Positions 1 to 13,310 of a stretch of DNA of 64,000 nucleotides are shown in pieces. Positions within the stretch are counted from its first letter, which is position 1; each line of letters starts with the position of its first letter. Both the position numbers and the translations under genes were made by a program. This DNA is from Druceiella hillmani (taxonomy: Eukaryota > Arthropoda > Insecta > Lepidoptera > Hepialidae). A model generated the notes under the pieces. It made no database searches and was not told the DNA's origin. It saw nothing but the letters and a program-made list of their open reading frames with translations. The stretch lies in contig JAYKKI010000006.1 in NCBI GenBank assembly GCA_039881145.1, forward strand, positions 13,523,001 to 13,587,000. The letters are read 5' to 3'.

Positions 1-503
1 ACTTTCAAAAATATTATGAGAAAATTGCGATGAATTTTTTACATTTTCTAGTAATTTTTTGTTTTGTTTTTGTGAGTGCAGTTCTAGGTTCATTCTTTCG
101 AGAATAATTTTTAAAACGTAATTTCTTTAAATTTTGTCTAGATTAGATAAACTGCATTGTATTTTCAATGTCCTTTCTTACCCGTAACGAAAAATTAAAA
201 CTCTAACGAAATCTTTTACGTCATCTCAAAATTAATGTCCTCCAAGTAATATAAATCTTTGGATAAATGTCATATAGAAACTACTTAACTTTGGATATGA
301 CATTCAATATCAAGCTTAATTGAAAGCCGAACTGAAATGTTCGTTATTTCATATCTCGATCAAAAGTAATATCATCTGAAAGTTTTGACAAGATGTGTGT
401 GTGTGACATTTTACTACTAGATTATTTATTTTGTGACATAAATTATATCTTGTACTAAATGAAGGTTTTATTATATTATTTACCTTTTTCACCATTATTT
501 TTA

Positions 504-568
<65 letters not shown>

Positions 569-1849
569 TATACTAGGTAAAGACAAGAAACTGTAAGACT
601 TTAATCTGTAATATAACATCATAGGTAAATTGCAATACACCTATTTTTTTTAATCCATAACACTTTTTTTGAATATGTAAAAATTGTCATAAGTCAAGAA
701 AATGCATCAACCTGTATCTTGTATTTCGATAAACGTGAGAAATGTGGAAATATTGCATGATTACTCCACTTGGCGATTGATAGCGAATTTGACTTATCTA
801 ACTATCCCTTTCAATTGCATAGTTTTACATAAAAAGGATAAAAAAAGAAAAGGATATCGAAATTAATTTGAAGGGCAACTTTGTTTACATTTCGTAAATC
901 ATAATTACCGCCATTTAAACATTTTTAACATCCATTCATTATTCCCTCAAATATTAAATGTTATAAAAAAAAATATTATCTATTTTTAAAATAAACTTGT
1001 TGGAATAACTACTAATACGATATGTTTTCATTTATCGTTTAAATAAATTATTATTCGCATTTTATTAATAAAATAATATTAATTTTAATTCCTTATTTCA
1101 AATTCAATCTGTATGGATTATTTATTATTTAATATGGCAACCCTCATACATTTATTCTGGTTAGAATATTTTTCAAATTTAGTTTGACATAACAGTTCAT
1201 TGATTTAATGCGATTTTATTCTGTTATAAATGATTTGTTATTTGTGTACTGGTGGAACATGTTATTAATATGCTATATGTCTTTATAATAGCCCTAATAC
1301 ATCGAAAGTTATCCGACAACCAAATCTTGTTACGATCAATTCAATACAGGAGGATAACCCGTCATTTGAATGATATCAGGTGATAATTCTCCAAAAATAT
1401 CGTTAAACATGGAACAGAATGTGCTAACTCATTTTATAAGGAAGCCAAATTCGAATACCAGACGCACAACGTAGATAATTTAAGTCAAAATTATTGTCAT
1501 CGGTTGCGAAAGTGCGGTGAGTAGGGGGAAGGCACTTAATACGGAAACGGAACATAACATTTAAGTATATGTAAACACTAAATACATTCTAAAACAAAAT
1601 GAATTGTCTTTTAAATAATATGTATGCGTGTTTAAAAAACTTTTTTTTTGAAACGGATAAATGACATTTCATTTTGACACTTGACAATTTGCAAAGTTTG
1701 CAAAAGGCGAACACGTTGCCCTATTGATATTTAGTGTAAAGATTATAGGTGTTAATTAAAAACATTTGATTTCATACAAAATTTAAACTTTAATTAATTT
1801 CTAAACTAGGCGACTAGTCGAAAAATAACATATTGTCGGATAACACATG

Positions 1850-1850
<1 letters not shown>
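1..1850. other. A+T-rich non-coding DNA, no gene seen
   Basis: No open frame of note and no RNA gene is visible. The stretch holds one (TA)n tract (510-565) and otherwise A+T-rich unique sequence. I found no counterpart of it elsewhere in the window, so it lies outside the three-unit array that begins near 2.9 kb. Confidence 0.6.
510..565. repeat. (TA)n microsatellite
   Basis: Uninterrupted TA dinucleotides of about 56 bp. It is self-complementary and can extrude as a cruciform. Confidence 0.95.

Positions 1851-1851
<1 letters not shown>

Positions 1852-1923
<72 letters not shown>
1852..1923. repeat. (TA)n microsatellite
   Basis: About 72 bp of TA with one TATATGTATA interruption. It directly abuts the left edge of the gene relic at 1935-2561. 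The inverted partner of that relic (33360-34045) also ends in a (TA)n tract, at 34048-34073. Confidence 0.95.
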
Positions 1924-1926
<3 letters not shown>

Positions 1927-1934
1927 CATATAAA

Positions 1935-2699
<765 letters not shown>

Positions 2700-3300
2700 A
2701 GAGAGAGATTTATGTAGTGTAACTAGTGAAGCGGCATAAATAATAAGCCAGTTTAGCTGATTGTTAATAAGACGAGAACCCATTAACTCTTTGTACCCTT
2801 CAGCCCTCTTCTGAATTTGAAGGCGTGTTAGCTCATGTGGTTGTCGAATATAATGTTTCTATTTCTTTCTCAAATCAGAAGTTATATTTTTACTGTAAAT
2901 GTAGCAAACTTAACCTGAGATCCGTTTCAATAAGTCTTTTAAATTTTTCTAAATTTAATGGCGGAAGTCTTCCTGGATATCAAAATTTCTTTCTCTGAGT
3001 ATTGAATTAACCTTTAATTTTATCATGAGAGAGTACATGTTCACCCTTTGCCGTATTGTGTATTGCTTCACTAGCTTTTCATTCTAAACGGAATTCATGA
3101 AACAAGTTCACTTTAAGCACTCGTTGTGAAATTTCCATCTTTATTTGTTCTTTACTCGCCAGTACACAGTTATTTACTGGACATTTGATCGAACATCGCG
3201 TTCTTTAAATACCGAACAGAGATGTCGGCGATGCTTTGAAAGTTTTTGTGCAGTTCGTACATGTATATCGCAATAATTCACACTTGTGCATTTACTTGTG

Positions 3301-3326
3301 CATATATATATATATATATATATATT
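3301..3326. repeat. (TA)n microsatellite
   Basis: Short TA run inside D1. The matching position in D2 (about 17500) has only a degenerate TATATACGTGCATG stretch. Confidence 0.9.
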
Positions 3327-4338
3327 CTCTATTCATCTGGCTTGCTGTCAGATGTAACACGACGACGGTGCGTGATTCAATTTCGGATTCTCTCCAATAA
3401 TCTGATTGCTCAGTTTGCAATGACGCGAAGCTTCACTTGGTGACAGCGCTTTATTACGACGATGTGTTCAGCAAAGTTGGTGAATTTAGCTATCAATTTA
3501 TTCAATATATGTACTAATAAGTAGGCGTTAGGTAAACAAATGTGCAGCGACAAAAGGATTAGAGAAAACTTTAGAAACTTTAGGACATATCTCTTGTATA
3601 GTGTATAAAGCGTAATGCACTAATTATTTTTAAATTTCTATAAAGTCATATATATTTTTTGTGTTTTTTAGAACTTACTAACTACTAAATTTGTAAGGAT
3701 GGGACAACTTTTTAAATGGTAAACAATAATGGTTATATTAGATATCACAACGAAAAGCCAAAAATTTTGCCCAAATTTTGTTCCAAAGGACTTGTTCGAT
3801 CAAATCAGAATCTAATTTTAAAAAAACCTAGCCTTTTTCTGTGACTTCCACGGAACATCACATAGGATGGCAAAATGGTAGAATTAAATTGTTGTTAAAA
3901 ATATCTAGTCGCATCTTACAAAAAATATGTTATTTCTCAAGTTACAAAGTACCTAATATAATAAAGAAAATGATAAACTAAATATATACTAAGTTGCATT
4001 AAAATCTATTAAGTTGTTTAGGCGTGACCGAGTAACAAATATTTAAGCATACTTTTTGTATCATCAGTATTACATGGATGTGAAACCGCGAGTAATAGGT
4101 TATATGTTACTGCATCCCCCTAATTAGTACACCAAAATATCGTTGCTCGATTGCTGAGCAAATAGGATACAAACAAACAAAACGGCCTTAAATTTTTTTA
4201 ATATTAGTTACGATGATTTCTTAAATGTCCATAAGCCCTTCTTTGTAGTTACGGGTGCTAGAAAGGCGACTGTACACATGATACAAATTCAATTTGAAAT
4301 CTCATATTGGCTAAAATGAAATTAATAAAAAAACTTTG

Positions 4339-4770
4339 AATGAACATGTTTTACCAAATAAGTAATTAGAACGCGAACAAAACAGGTGGTAGTAGATGGG
4401 CGAGAGGTCCGGAGGGTACAACGGGTATTGAGGTCTCTATAATCGTAACCAATATAAACCTTACTGATGTATCTGCTTTGTCGCCTTATCGTTAATAAAG
4501 AAATCGAAGCGTCATATTACCGACCCGAAAAATATTATTTTACACTCTCTAACATCTTTGACTATGGAGATAATTGCAAATGAAGTGGAAGAAGCGATGC
4601 TGTACCAAAAGTTTTAATCTTCGAATGAACATGTTTTACCAAATAAGTAATTAGATCGCGAACAAAACAGGTGATAGTCAATGGGCGAGAGGTTCGGAGG
4701 ATACAACGGGTATTGAGGTCTCTATAACCATAACCAATATAAACCTTACTAATGTATCTCCTTTGTACCA
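4339..4770 (+). repeat. Direct duplication of about 147 bp
   Basis: The sequence starting TGAACATGTTTTACC at 4341 recurs at 4626, 285 bp away, with about 90% identity. D2 has a single diverged version near 19000. This is therefore a local duplication in unit 1 that also duplicated the adjacent GCTGTACCAAAAG motif. Confidence 0.85.
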
Positions 4771-5499
4771 AAAGTTTTGGTTGCTGTACCAAAAGTGTTA
4801 ATCTATATCTGGTCTACTTATCAATTCTATAAGATGAAAATATTATCAAATAGTATTTGTAGTAACCAACCGCAAACAGAGTGTTCCAATTCCCTCGAAA
4901 AATATTTTCTCAATTCCTTTCCACATTTCGGACAGATGTGAACTGCCGGTTGGATAAGTGGAATAAAGGACATCAAAATTACGAGGAACTGTCGAATATT
5001 ACTTTTTAAGATACGAAAGCTGTCTAAACATCAATTCAACTGCCCTAAATATGACAGAGCCAATGGCATAAACTACTTTTAATCGTAGTCGTTAACATTT
5101 AAGCAATGGCTTATTATAGATATTGGCTATCTAATAATTGCCATATATCAGGGTAATTATTAGATTATTTTAAAAATATAATCGTCACATCATTTACCTT
5201 GGTACATATTGTTTACCTTGGTAAATATTGGCATGTCAATATGCATCAAATGGCAACATGCAAAAATTGTACGAATATTGTCTTAAATAATATTAGTGTT
5301 CTCCATGTTATAGGCAAAATTTACTTAATTTTTTTCCGGAAGATAAATATACGATGCTTTATGTTTCGGGACATATTCTTTTTTGTAATGAATGAGGGGC
5401 TTGGACACAAGTGTGTATGAATTTGCATTGTGCTGAGTACCCTTATCGCGAAATCTATGGAAAAGGATATACGTATCCATTTTTTTCTGAACCTTCAAC

Positions 5500-6500
5500 G
5501 AAGCTTTTTAGTTCATCATTAGTTCACAAAAATCTCCAAACTTTATATTAAATGTTTATAATGAAAGTTTGACATGATTACTGGAACTTCCGATTTTATT
5601 TCTATTGTGATATCATATTTATTTAGTGAATATTCGCCATTCGCAGCTAATATTTTATATAACACAGAATATTAAGTATTATATGTCATTATTATTTTTA
5701 AAGCTTAAATTTTATTCTACCTTACTTCCATTAAAATAATTAAAAATATTAAATATTGTTGTTGACCATCTAAACATTTTGTTATTGTGTCTTTCACATG
5801 CGTAAGAAAAAAATAAAAAAGACAATTTTTACCAAACCGATGTGAAATATAACACTTAATCTCACTTCGCTATGAGTCTTAAATGTACTAAATATATAGA
5901 TTTTTAAAATTATTTTTTCGTGTAATTTAAAAATACAGGCAGCATTTTTTGTTCATGTATTATTTGGATGCTTTGAGCCAAATTAAACTGAAGAAAGACA
6001 TAAATCCCAAAAAGGTCTTTCCGACGACATACCGCTTACAAATGTACGTTAGATATTTTTTTCTTCGTCACTTCTGCATATACTTATATGATTCTAGAGA
6101 ACTTTTAGCTTTTGAATGTTAGAACAGATTTTGTTTATTATTTTATCTAATTTGTGAAAATCTTTAGGCATAACATTTTTATGATTTGATGCAACAGAGA
6201 TCTGACGGACTGATGAACCAATATAGCCAGTAATAGGATTCCAACCGTTGCGTTCTATTTAGATGCTTCGAGCAAAGTAAAGTTAGAAAGAAAGGAAAAA
6301 AAATAATTTTCGGCACTAACTACCGCATTAACCATATAATGCTTCGAGTGAATATTAAGAATGTGACCTTGAGTTTATTAAATTACTACTACTGTTGTTC
6401 ATTAATTTTTCCTTAAATTATCATTTATTTTTTTAACTCATAACAAGAAGTTTATTTCGGTTTTAAGACATCAAATGGCGCTTGTTATATTTAAGATATA
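5500..6500. repeat. Array unit 1, section E (E1)
   Basis: Weaker, gapped similarity to 21600-22500 (E2), ending in the clear anchor TCAAATGRCGCTT at 6471 and 22459. No gene is seen. Pieces near 5960-6070 and 6250-6350 resemble each other, and the motif AAAGGTCTTTCCGACGAC at about 6013 recurs at 8031, so the same short sequence brackets the minisatellite region. Confidence 0.5.
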
Positions 6501-6737
6501 ATAATATCGAGAGTTTGAAAGGAAACCCAGATGGATTGAACCGACTTATCTGCATCCGCCACCCACAAGAGCATCAGGTTTTTCACCAGCGTTTGCCGGA
6601 TTTACCAGAACAAAATTTAGACAACACAAGCGAAACCAAATAATGATGAGTAAAGGGATTCAGAAAATTTGAGACATTTTTTTAAACAAAGAATAACATT
6701 TAAAATATTTCATGAGCAAGAATTTTTTTTATTACCC

Positions 6738-7732
6738 TTTAGTACAAATGAAAGTAAATACAGGTTCTTTAGTACAGATGAAGGTAAATTCAGGTTCTTT
6801 AGCACAGATAAAGGTAAATTCAGGTTCTTTAGTACAGAGAAAAATAAATTCAGGTTCTTTAGTACAGAAAAAGGTAAATTCAGGTTCTTTAGTACAGAGA
6901 AAGGTAAATTCAGGTTCTTTAGTACAGAGAAAGATAAATTCAGGTTCTTTAGTACAGAGAAAGGTAAATTCAGGTTCTTCAGTACAGAGAAAGGTAAATT
7001 CAGGTTCTTTAGTACAGAGAAAGGTAAATACAGGTTCTTTAGTGCAGAGAAAGGTAAATTCAGGTTCTTTAGCACAGATAAAGGTAAATTCAGGTTCTTT
7101 AGTACAGAGAAAAATAAATTCAGGTTCTTTAGTACAGAAAAAGGTAAATTCAGGTTCTTTAGTACAGAGAAAGGTAAATTCCGGTTCTTTAGTACAGAGA
7201 AAGGTAAATTCAGGTTCTTTAGTACAGAGAAAGGTAAATTCAGGTTCTTCAGTACAGAGAAAGGTAAATTCAGGTTCTTTAGTACAGAGAAAGGTAAATA
7301 CAGGTTCTTTAGTGCAGAGAAAGGTAAATTCAGGTTCTTTAGTATAGAGAAAGGTAAATTCAGGTTATTTAGTACAGATGAAGGTAAATTCAGGTTCTTT
7401 AGTACAGAAAAAGGTAAATTCAGGTTCTTTAGTACAGAGAAAGGTAAATTCAGGTTCTTTAGTACAGAGAAAGGTAAATTCAGGTTCTTCAGTACAGAGA
7501 AAGGTAAATTCAGGTTCTTTAGTACAGAGAAAGGTAAATTCAGGTTCTTTAGTACAGAGAAAGGTAAACTCAGGCCCTTTAGTACAGAGAAAGGTAAACT
7601 CAGGCCCTTTAGTACAGAGAAAGGTAAATTCAGGTTATTTAGTACAGATGAAGGTAAATTCAGGTTCTTTAGTACAGATAAAGGTAAATTCAGGTTCTTT
7701 AGTACAGAGAAAGGTAATTCAGATTTCTTTGA
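6738..7732 (+). repeat. 30-bp minisatellite, about 32 units
   Basis: The consensus unit is AAGGTAAATTCAGGTTCTTT followed by AGTACAGAGA, exactly 30 bp. Because 30 is a multiple of three and the unit has no stop codon in several frames, long open frames appear on both strands. One reads (STEKGKFRFF)n without any ATG. Another starts at a true ATG at 6712 and reads (VNSGSLVQRK)n until a single C-to-T stop at about 7345. A higher-order structure is visible: variant units recur 270 bp (nine units) apart, at 6801/7071, 6841/7111, 6971/7241, 7021/7291, 7041/7311 and 7361/7631. There are no unique spacers, so it is not a CRISPR. Protein coding is not supported, since unrelated frames are equally open. 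I found no counterpart in the other array units. Confidence 0.95.
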
Positions 7733-10671
7733 ACATTAATTTAAATATTTCCGTTGGTAATTTTATTTCTGATCGTTTACCGAAATCTCGCTGAGTTGAA
7801 AAAATTAGAAATTTTCAATGTTATCTTGAGCTAAATAAATTAAATTATGAATTTTATTGTATTAACGGTTACAATTTTACAGTTGATTTTTCGAAATCTC
7901 AACAATTATTTTATTGAATAATATGTAAAAAGTATAAATTCTAAAGCGAGTCAATGTTAAAAGTAGTCCATTTATATATCTTTAAATGAAATAAACCAAA
8001 TTAAAAAGAAAAAATATCAAAATCCCGAAAAAGGTCTTTCCGACGACCGTAAAAGAACTTTAGTATAACTGAATAAATCAAGCCGATTTATGCGATCTTT
8101 CATTTGTTTTAATGTCACATCAAGCTGGCAGAGTACACTATCCTCCTGTAATTAATTTCATTGAATTGGATTAAGATAATCTTTAAAACTCGTATTTTCA
8201 GGAAAAAAGTGTAGAAACTAATAAAGCCTTGATTGCCATCATCCCCGAATGACCAAACAAGTGCTCGTACAAAACGATTGTCCGAAGTTGTCGCTTCTCC
8301 ATGTCGATAAATACTGAGAATTTTTTAGGCTCTGGCACGTATTTATACTTTCCACGTGTAACTTTCTAGAAGCAGACCAATATTCCGGTATAAAAAGAAA
8401 GTAGTAAAAAGTCATTGTAAAATATTGCTTTCGAGAATTCATTAGCAAACGTAATAATATTATAATAGCTAGACAGTTTTGTTGTAATTTATCCAAGTAG
8501 ATTTATTAAGAATTAAAAATCTTATTATCGTTTAAGCATATCAAGCAATCAATAGATCACAATCACTTTTCTCTTTCCCAATTCTTTCTCCTTGTTATTA
8601 TTATGATTGTTATAAATATAGAATTAAAAATACATTAAATCGAAAGTATATACGGTTGCAAAAATTGTGTACATAATTTTTTATTCACCTTCACCGTTTC
8701 CAAAATGTCAACACGGTAGATTTAAGATGACGGTTAAAAAATTAGATCTAGCGTGTTGAATAAAGCTTAATATCAGGTTTAAATTATTCGCATTTTATGA
8801 TAAATTTATCATATTACTATTTTCTTCACTTTGATCTAGATTAAAAATAAATTTGTAAGTGAAGTACATTAATCAGTTGTTATGAAAGTTTGTTCCAAAT
8901 TAGTTTAATATTAAAGTTGAAAAGCACGTTAAACACAATCGACGTTATTAACACTCTAACTCGTCCGAAACATATTAAAAGCTGTAAAAGTTTTGCGAAA
9001 TTCATTCAAAACTAACCAACCGACAAATACTGTTCGTCCAACTAAACTAATATACAAAATGAGCCGAGTTTAACAACTTTTCATTCTCTGATGGGGATTA
9101 TTAAAATTAAGGGCCGATGTAAAGTCTATTTGTTAATACAAAGTTCTTTCCGTTATCATTGTCAAGTCTCTAGTCGAGTAGTGTTTAGTTAAAAATAAAA
9201 CACTCCAAGTAGATGACTCACGATTGCATGGGTCGAATGTAGTTACGATCCCTAGGCACAAAGGTCTATTGGCTTGGTGTATTTAATGAATGACCTCATG
9301 AAAGCATTCAGTTTCATGATTCAGTTCAATTTGATTTCAGTATCAAATTTTCGTGGAAAAATCTAACAACTTGTCGAATAAATGTTTTCGGCTAACTGTT
9401 AGAAACGATTTGATATCGAAAAATAACTCGATCAAATAATGGGCACTTTAAATAGTAGGCTAAGTGTATTGGAAAATACCGGAACTAATATTACCCTATA
9501 TTGTTTTCTAGTAATTATTCGAAGTTAATATAATTTATACTCTTTTAGGACGTATAAGATGGGCGTAAAATTCAACCAGAACTTCTGTGCTGTGGAATGG
9601 TGACGTCTACTAACTTTGATTTAAATCGAACCATTTGTGATTTTATTATTTTCATTCACTTACTTATTATAAAAGTACACGTGTACCTATGTACATTATA
9701 AGAATAGCATAAACTTATTTCTATACACATTACTTCTTGGTTATGTTTATAATTTAATAATGTTGATGGATATAACAGATTGTTAATTAAAAATTATAAA
9801 TATAATGGATTCCCAAAATTTGCGAATGAATAATTTAAGTACTAATACAGAGCAGAAATAAAAAGAGGAATCAATGAATTTTGAAAACATGAACCGAATT
9901 TAAAACATGTCAGAATCGTATAGATACGAAATTTTAGCAGTGTATGCGGTAAGGGAATTTTCGTAAAATACGGTTTGAGAGAATAAAAATAATGAGGACA
10001 GTCTCAGAACGCAATAATAGGACAAGAGGGTTTCTATTTGTAATTGAAAAAAGATCAAGTGCGGGATCTTCACACAAAGGCATAGCGTTTGTGAGTTGTA
10101 TCGGTTTGGTATTTTCATTAAGTTGTAAAACACAGGGTTTCCCATTTATAGTAATCCAAAAAAATTTTACTTTTTTAAAAGTCTTGCTGCAGTCACATAA
10201 ATAAATTTTGTTCAAAAAATATTCAACTAAAACACATGAAATTTGGTAGGGAGTGGAGTATTCGTGTAGTAATCATGCAATGAGCGATATTTGTGTTTCC
10301 TATCACTTCTGCTGTTGTATTAAACTTTCAGTTGATTTTTTTCTGCTTTCTATAGAAAAACATACATTTAAAAAAATAACTGCAGTAAAATCTGTGCAAC
10401 TAAAGATTTGCTTATACTCCTAAAAACTACCTTAGTATATAGAGATAGTCTAGACAAAAAAACATCTTAAGAAATAAACATCATATCAACTAAGTCACTA
10501 AATTTTAAATTTCTGCCATATTCGCAATTTTAGCAAAACTAAGTGTGTTTACAATGTGTTCAGGTAAAATGACTAGCATTATACCATATTGTTATTTAAA
10601 GCGTTTGACTAGCTGTGGTCGGCAGTTATTTAAACCAACAACAATGGCACTCAGTAATATTACCATAAACA

Positions 10672-10748
<77 letters not shown>
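10672..10748. repeat. (TA)n with central (TG)n
   Basis: TA dinucleotides with a TGTGTGTGTG core near 10709-10720, inside A1. Confidence 0.95.
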
Positions 10749-10754
<6 letters not shown>

Positions 10755-10799
10755 CTTAACACTATTCACCATCGAACATTTTCATCATTTCACTGGCTT

Positions 10800-10920
10800 A
10801 CAAAAGCCACTTACAAATCACTTAGATCATAAAAAAACGTACAAGTTAGCACTCTCACTTACAAAAGCCACTTACAAATCACTTAGATCATAAAAAAACG
10901 TACAAGTTAGCACTCTCACT
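10800..10920. repeat. 61-bp tandem duplication
   Basis: A 61-bp sequence containing AAAGCCACTTACAAATCACT is present twice head to tail (10800-10860 and 10861-10920) and is almost identical. A3 has a single copy at about 39258-39318, so the doubling is specific to unit 1 and recent. Confidence 0.95.
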
Positions 10921-11359
10921 TAGTTTGAAAAAGCTTCAGAAAATTACTAAATAGTCTATTCTTTGCAGGTCATAAATCCGCAGTTAAAAATATCGTTCTT
11001 AAATCCACCCTCCGGCCATTTCCAACCGGAAGTCACTTGGAGGTCGAAAAGAAGAAAGACACGTCATCAATCAGGGCGGTTAACCCTTTTGTACCTAGTC
11101 GCCGTCAAAATGTTATCGGGTTATTAGGACGAAGTAAAGCCATATAAAAAGATTCATTATTTTTTAAGTTTGAAGTTTAATTTAGTAGGTTGACGCTGGG
11201 TTGCAATTTCTGCTATTACAGCTTTGAAATGGCCATTAAATTTTTAATAGAATATTTGAATTGAAACTGGTCAACTTTTATAAAACTCAACTGAAGAACA
11301 TTCGCACCACATTTTTTTATTTAGTTTGCTTCAAAAATAACTATTTTTAAAATGTGAAA

Positions 11360-11372
11360 AAAGAAAAAAAAA

Positions 11373-11415
<43 letters not shown>

Positions 11416-11890
11416 AAACAATTTTCAAAATTTTAAGTCTGGGCCGTGGCGGCCCGACTTAGAATTGACGAAAAATTTTGAAAACCAAAGAAATATAGAG
11501 TTTGATATATAAAAAAGGTATAGAAAAGAGTGAGAGAGAGAGAGAGACTTTTTTAGAGTTTTGAAGTAAAAGTCGGAACTTCTAAAATTTCATAATGCTC
11601 ATCCGTCCGTCCATCCACCTGCCACAGCTTCACAGTTTTTATGGGTTTAAATTGTCTATGAGTATAAAATTTTAAATAATTAAGCTTCAGATGGAGATAT
11701 TAATTAATATAAAATATTAAGAATAAACAGTTTTAAGAGATATGTATTTGTAGTTGTATATAGAACTCTTCTTTAGAAGTATTGAGGCACACGGTTGACT
11801 AGTTTTCATACTAAAATTTCGCAGAAAATGTGGAAAGTAACTATGTAATTCTCCGGAATTACATAGTTATTTAAGATCCTTATGTACAAC
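11360..11890. other. A/B junction: (TA)n, G+C hairpin, palindrome
   Basis: The stretch holds (TA)n at 11379-11414 and an imperfect hairpin at 11421-11486. The hairpin's top, AAGTCTGGGCC-gtggc-GGCCCGACTT, is unusually G+C-rich for this window. There is a GA run near 11531-11546. A 14-bp palindrome lies at 11838-11869 (TAACTATGTAATTC with a four-base loop). The sequence near 11585-11635, rich in CCGTCC/CATCC and ending CTGCCACAGC, resembles the complement of 53080-53110, so it may be a dispersed repeat. Confidence 0.6.
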
Positions 11891-12430
11891 ATAAGATATT
11901 TTTCAGTTCTCTATTTTATTAAAAATTGTTTTATAATGCTATGCCTTTACAATGTCTCGTACCAAGTTCGGCTGAACAGCGCTAACAAAGAGTTAATTTG
12001 TATTAATATGCAATATGACACCCCGTCATCTGGCCAGGGTCCTGTTTTCGCAGCACGCTACTCGGAAAGAAACCGCTTCTTAGTTGCCATCGGAGCACAT
12101 ATTTTAAATTAAAAATCTTCTGAGGCCCCATTGTGATGGAAAGCGACGTTTGTTTTTTTATTTTTATTTTTTTATAGACAAACATGATGCATATATGAGT
12201 ATGCTGTAATGAAAACATTACGGTTGGAAACTTTCAAATATGCCATTATGATCATAATATAAATCAATAAAAGTATTCCTAAATGAAGGAGCGTCATATA
12301 AACACTTTGCACTATTACATACCATGGAATGTATAATATATGCGTGTAGTTAATTTAATTAAAATCTATTCTTAATTTAAAATATTCTGAAATCGAATTA
12401 ACAATGCGTGGTATTAAAAGTGAAAATATC

Positions 12431-12683
12431 CACAATTAAATGAAACTACGTGATGTAGTATTATTTCTACTTTCTTTAAGTTCTTTACCACGACCTAGGT
12501 TTCGTTGTATTACAACTTCGTCAGGTGGGATATTAGCAAAGAATTTGTAATACAACGAAACGATGTTGTAATACAACGAAACCTAGGTTGTGGTAAAGAA
12601 CTTAAAGAAAGTAGAAATAATACTACATCACGTAATTTAATTTAATTGTGAATAATGAATTTCCACGAAATTAACGCCAAATA
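12431..12683 (-). mobile_element. Foldback hairpin element, copy 1
   Basis: Two inverted arms of about 100 bp share the family core ACTACGTGATGTAGTATTAT through CCACGACCTAGGTTTCG. The one-sided extension (GTGAATAATGAATTTC...CCAAATA) is on the right, so I assign the minus orientation. The flanking direct repeat AAGTGAAAATATC (13 bp) is at 12418-12430 and 12683-12695. Confidence 0.9.
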
Positions 12684-13059
12684 AGTGAAAATATCGTTAT
12701 TAAGGTAGATAGACCATGCACTTAGAAAGTTTATAAATAAATCAAACCCTTAACAATAAAACTACCTTAATGATACAGTGTTTGATGTATTCGTGTTGTT
12801 TTATTAATTAAATTAATTAGAAATTAATGTCAATGATTTAGGTTCATTTGTGCACATCGATTAAGCAAGCAATATTGTCGAAATGACGCTTTTTATCAAA
12901 TTCTAGTTTATTATTGCAGTTATCGTGTATCTAATAGTCTTGTATGTAGATATAAAATGTATGTGGACATTGTGCGCTTGAAAAACGTGGTGTGAGAATA
13001 ATTAAGTCTTTTTATTAAAAAACTTAAATTTTATTTAAAACACTTGCTTAAATGGTATT

Positions 13060-13310
13060 ATCTTATTGAATATATTTGGCGTTAATTTTGTAGAAATTCA
13101 TTATTCACAATTAAATGAAACTACGTGATGTAGTATTATTTCTACTTTCTTTAATTTCTTTACCACGACCTAATTCTTTACTACAATCATTGCTAATAGC
13201 CCACCTGAAGATGTTTTAATACAATGAAACCTAGGTCGTGGTAAAGAACTTAAAGAAAGTAGAAATAATACTACATCACGTAGTTTCATTTAATTGTGGG
13301 TATTCTCTTA
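13060..13310 (+). mobile_element. Foldback hairpin element, copy 2
   Basis: Same family, with the extension TTGAATATATTTGGCG on the left. The left arm carries an internal disruption after CCACGACCTA. It is flanked by CTTAAATGGTATT (13 bp) at 13047-13059 and 13311-13323, with a few filler bases between repeat and element. Confidence 0.9.

Larger units (their letters stand above)
2900..5100. repeat. Array unit 1, section D (D1)
   Basis: This stretch is collinear with 17040-19520 (D2) and, for its last part, with 32560-32960 (D3). Shared anchors include TTTACTCGCC at 3151 and 17297, CGTTGCTCG at 4141 and 18687, and a CGAYCCGAAA motif at 4521, 19274 and 32667. The section has no reading frame conserved between copies. 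It contains a short (TA)n tract at 3301-3326 and an internal duplication at 4339-4485/4624-4770. Confidence 0.75.
8180..11350. repeat. Array unit 1, section A (A1)
   Basis: This is collinear with A2 (23235-27660) and A3 (34735-39640). Anchors are the GAGCCGAGTTTAACAAC block at 9061/24315/35884 and TCACTTGGAG or its variant at 11033/27431/39433. Similarity is about 75-80% in the best stretches. A1 lacks the segment seen at 26320-26650 in A2 and 37430-37790 in A3. No reading frame is shared by the three copies. Confidence 0.8.

Noticed and set aside
6738..7732. CRISPR array
   Set aside because: The ~30-bp repeats are contiguous with no unique spacers and no cas genes, and the sequence is eukaryotic.
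6669..7739. 356-codon frame (STEKGKFRFF)n as a repeat protein
   Set aside because: It lacks an ATG, and other frames of the same 30-bp minisatellite are equally open, so openness follows from unit length and sequence rather than coding.
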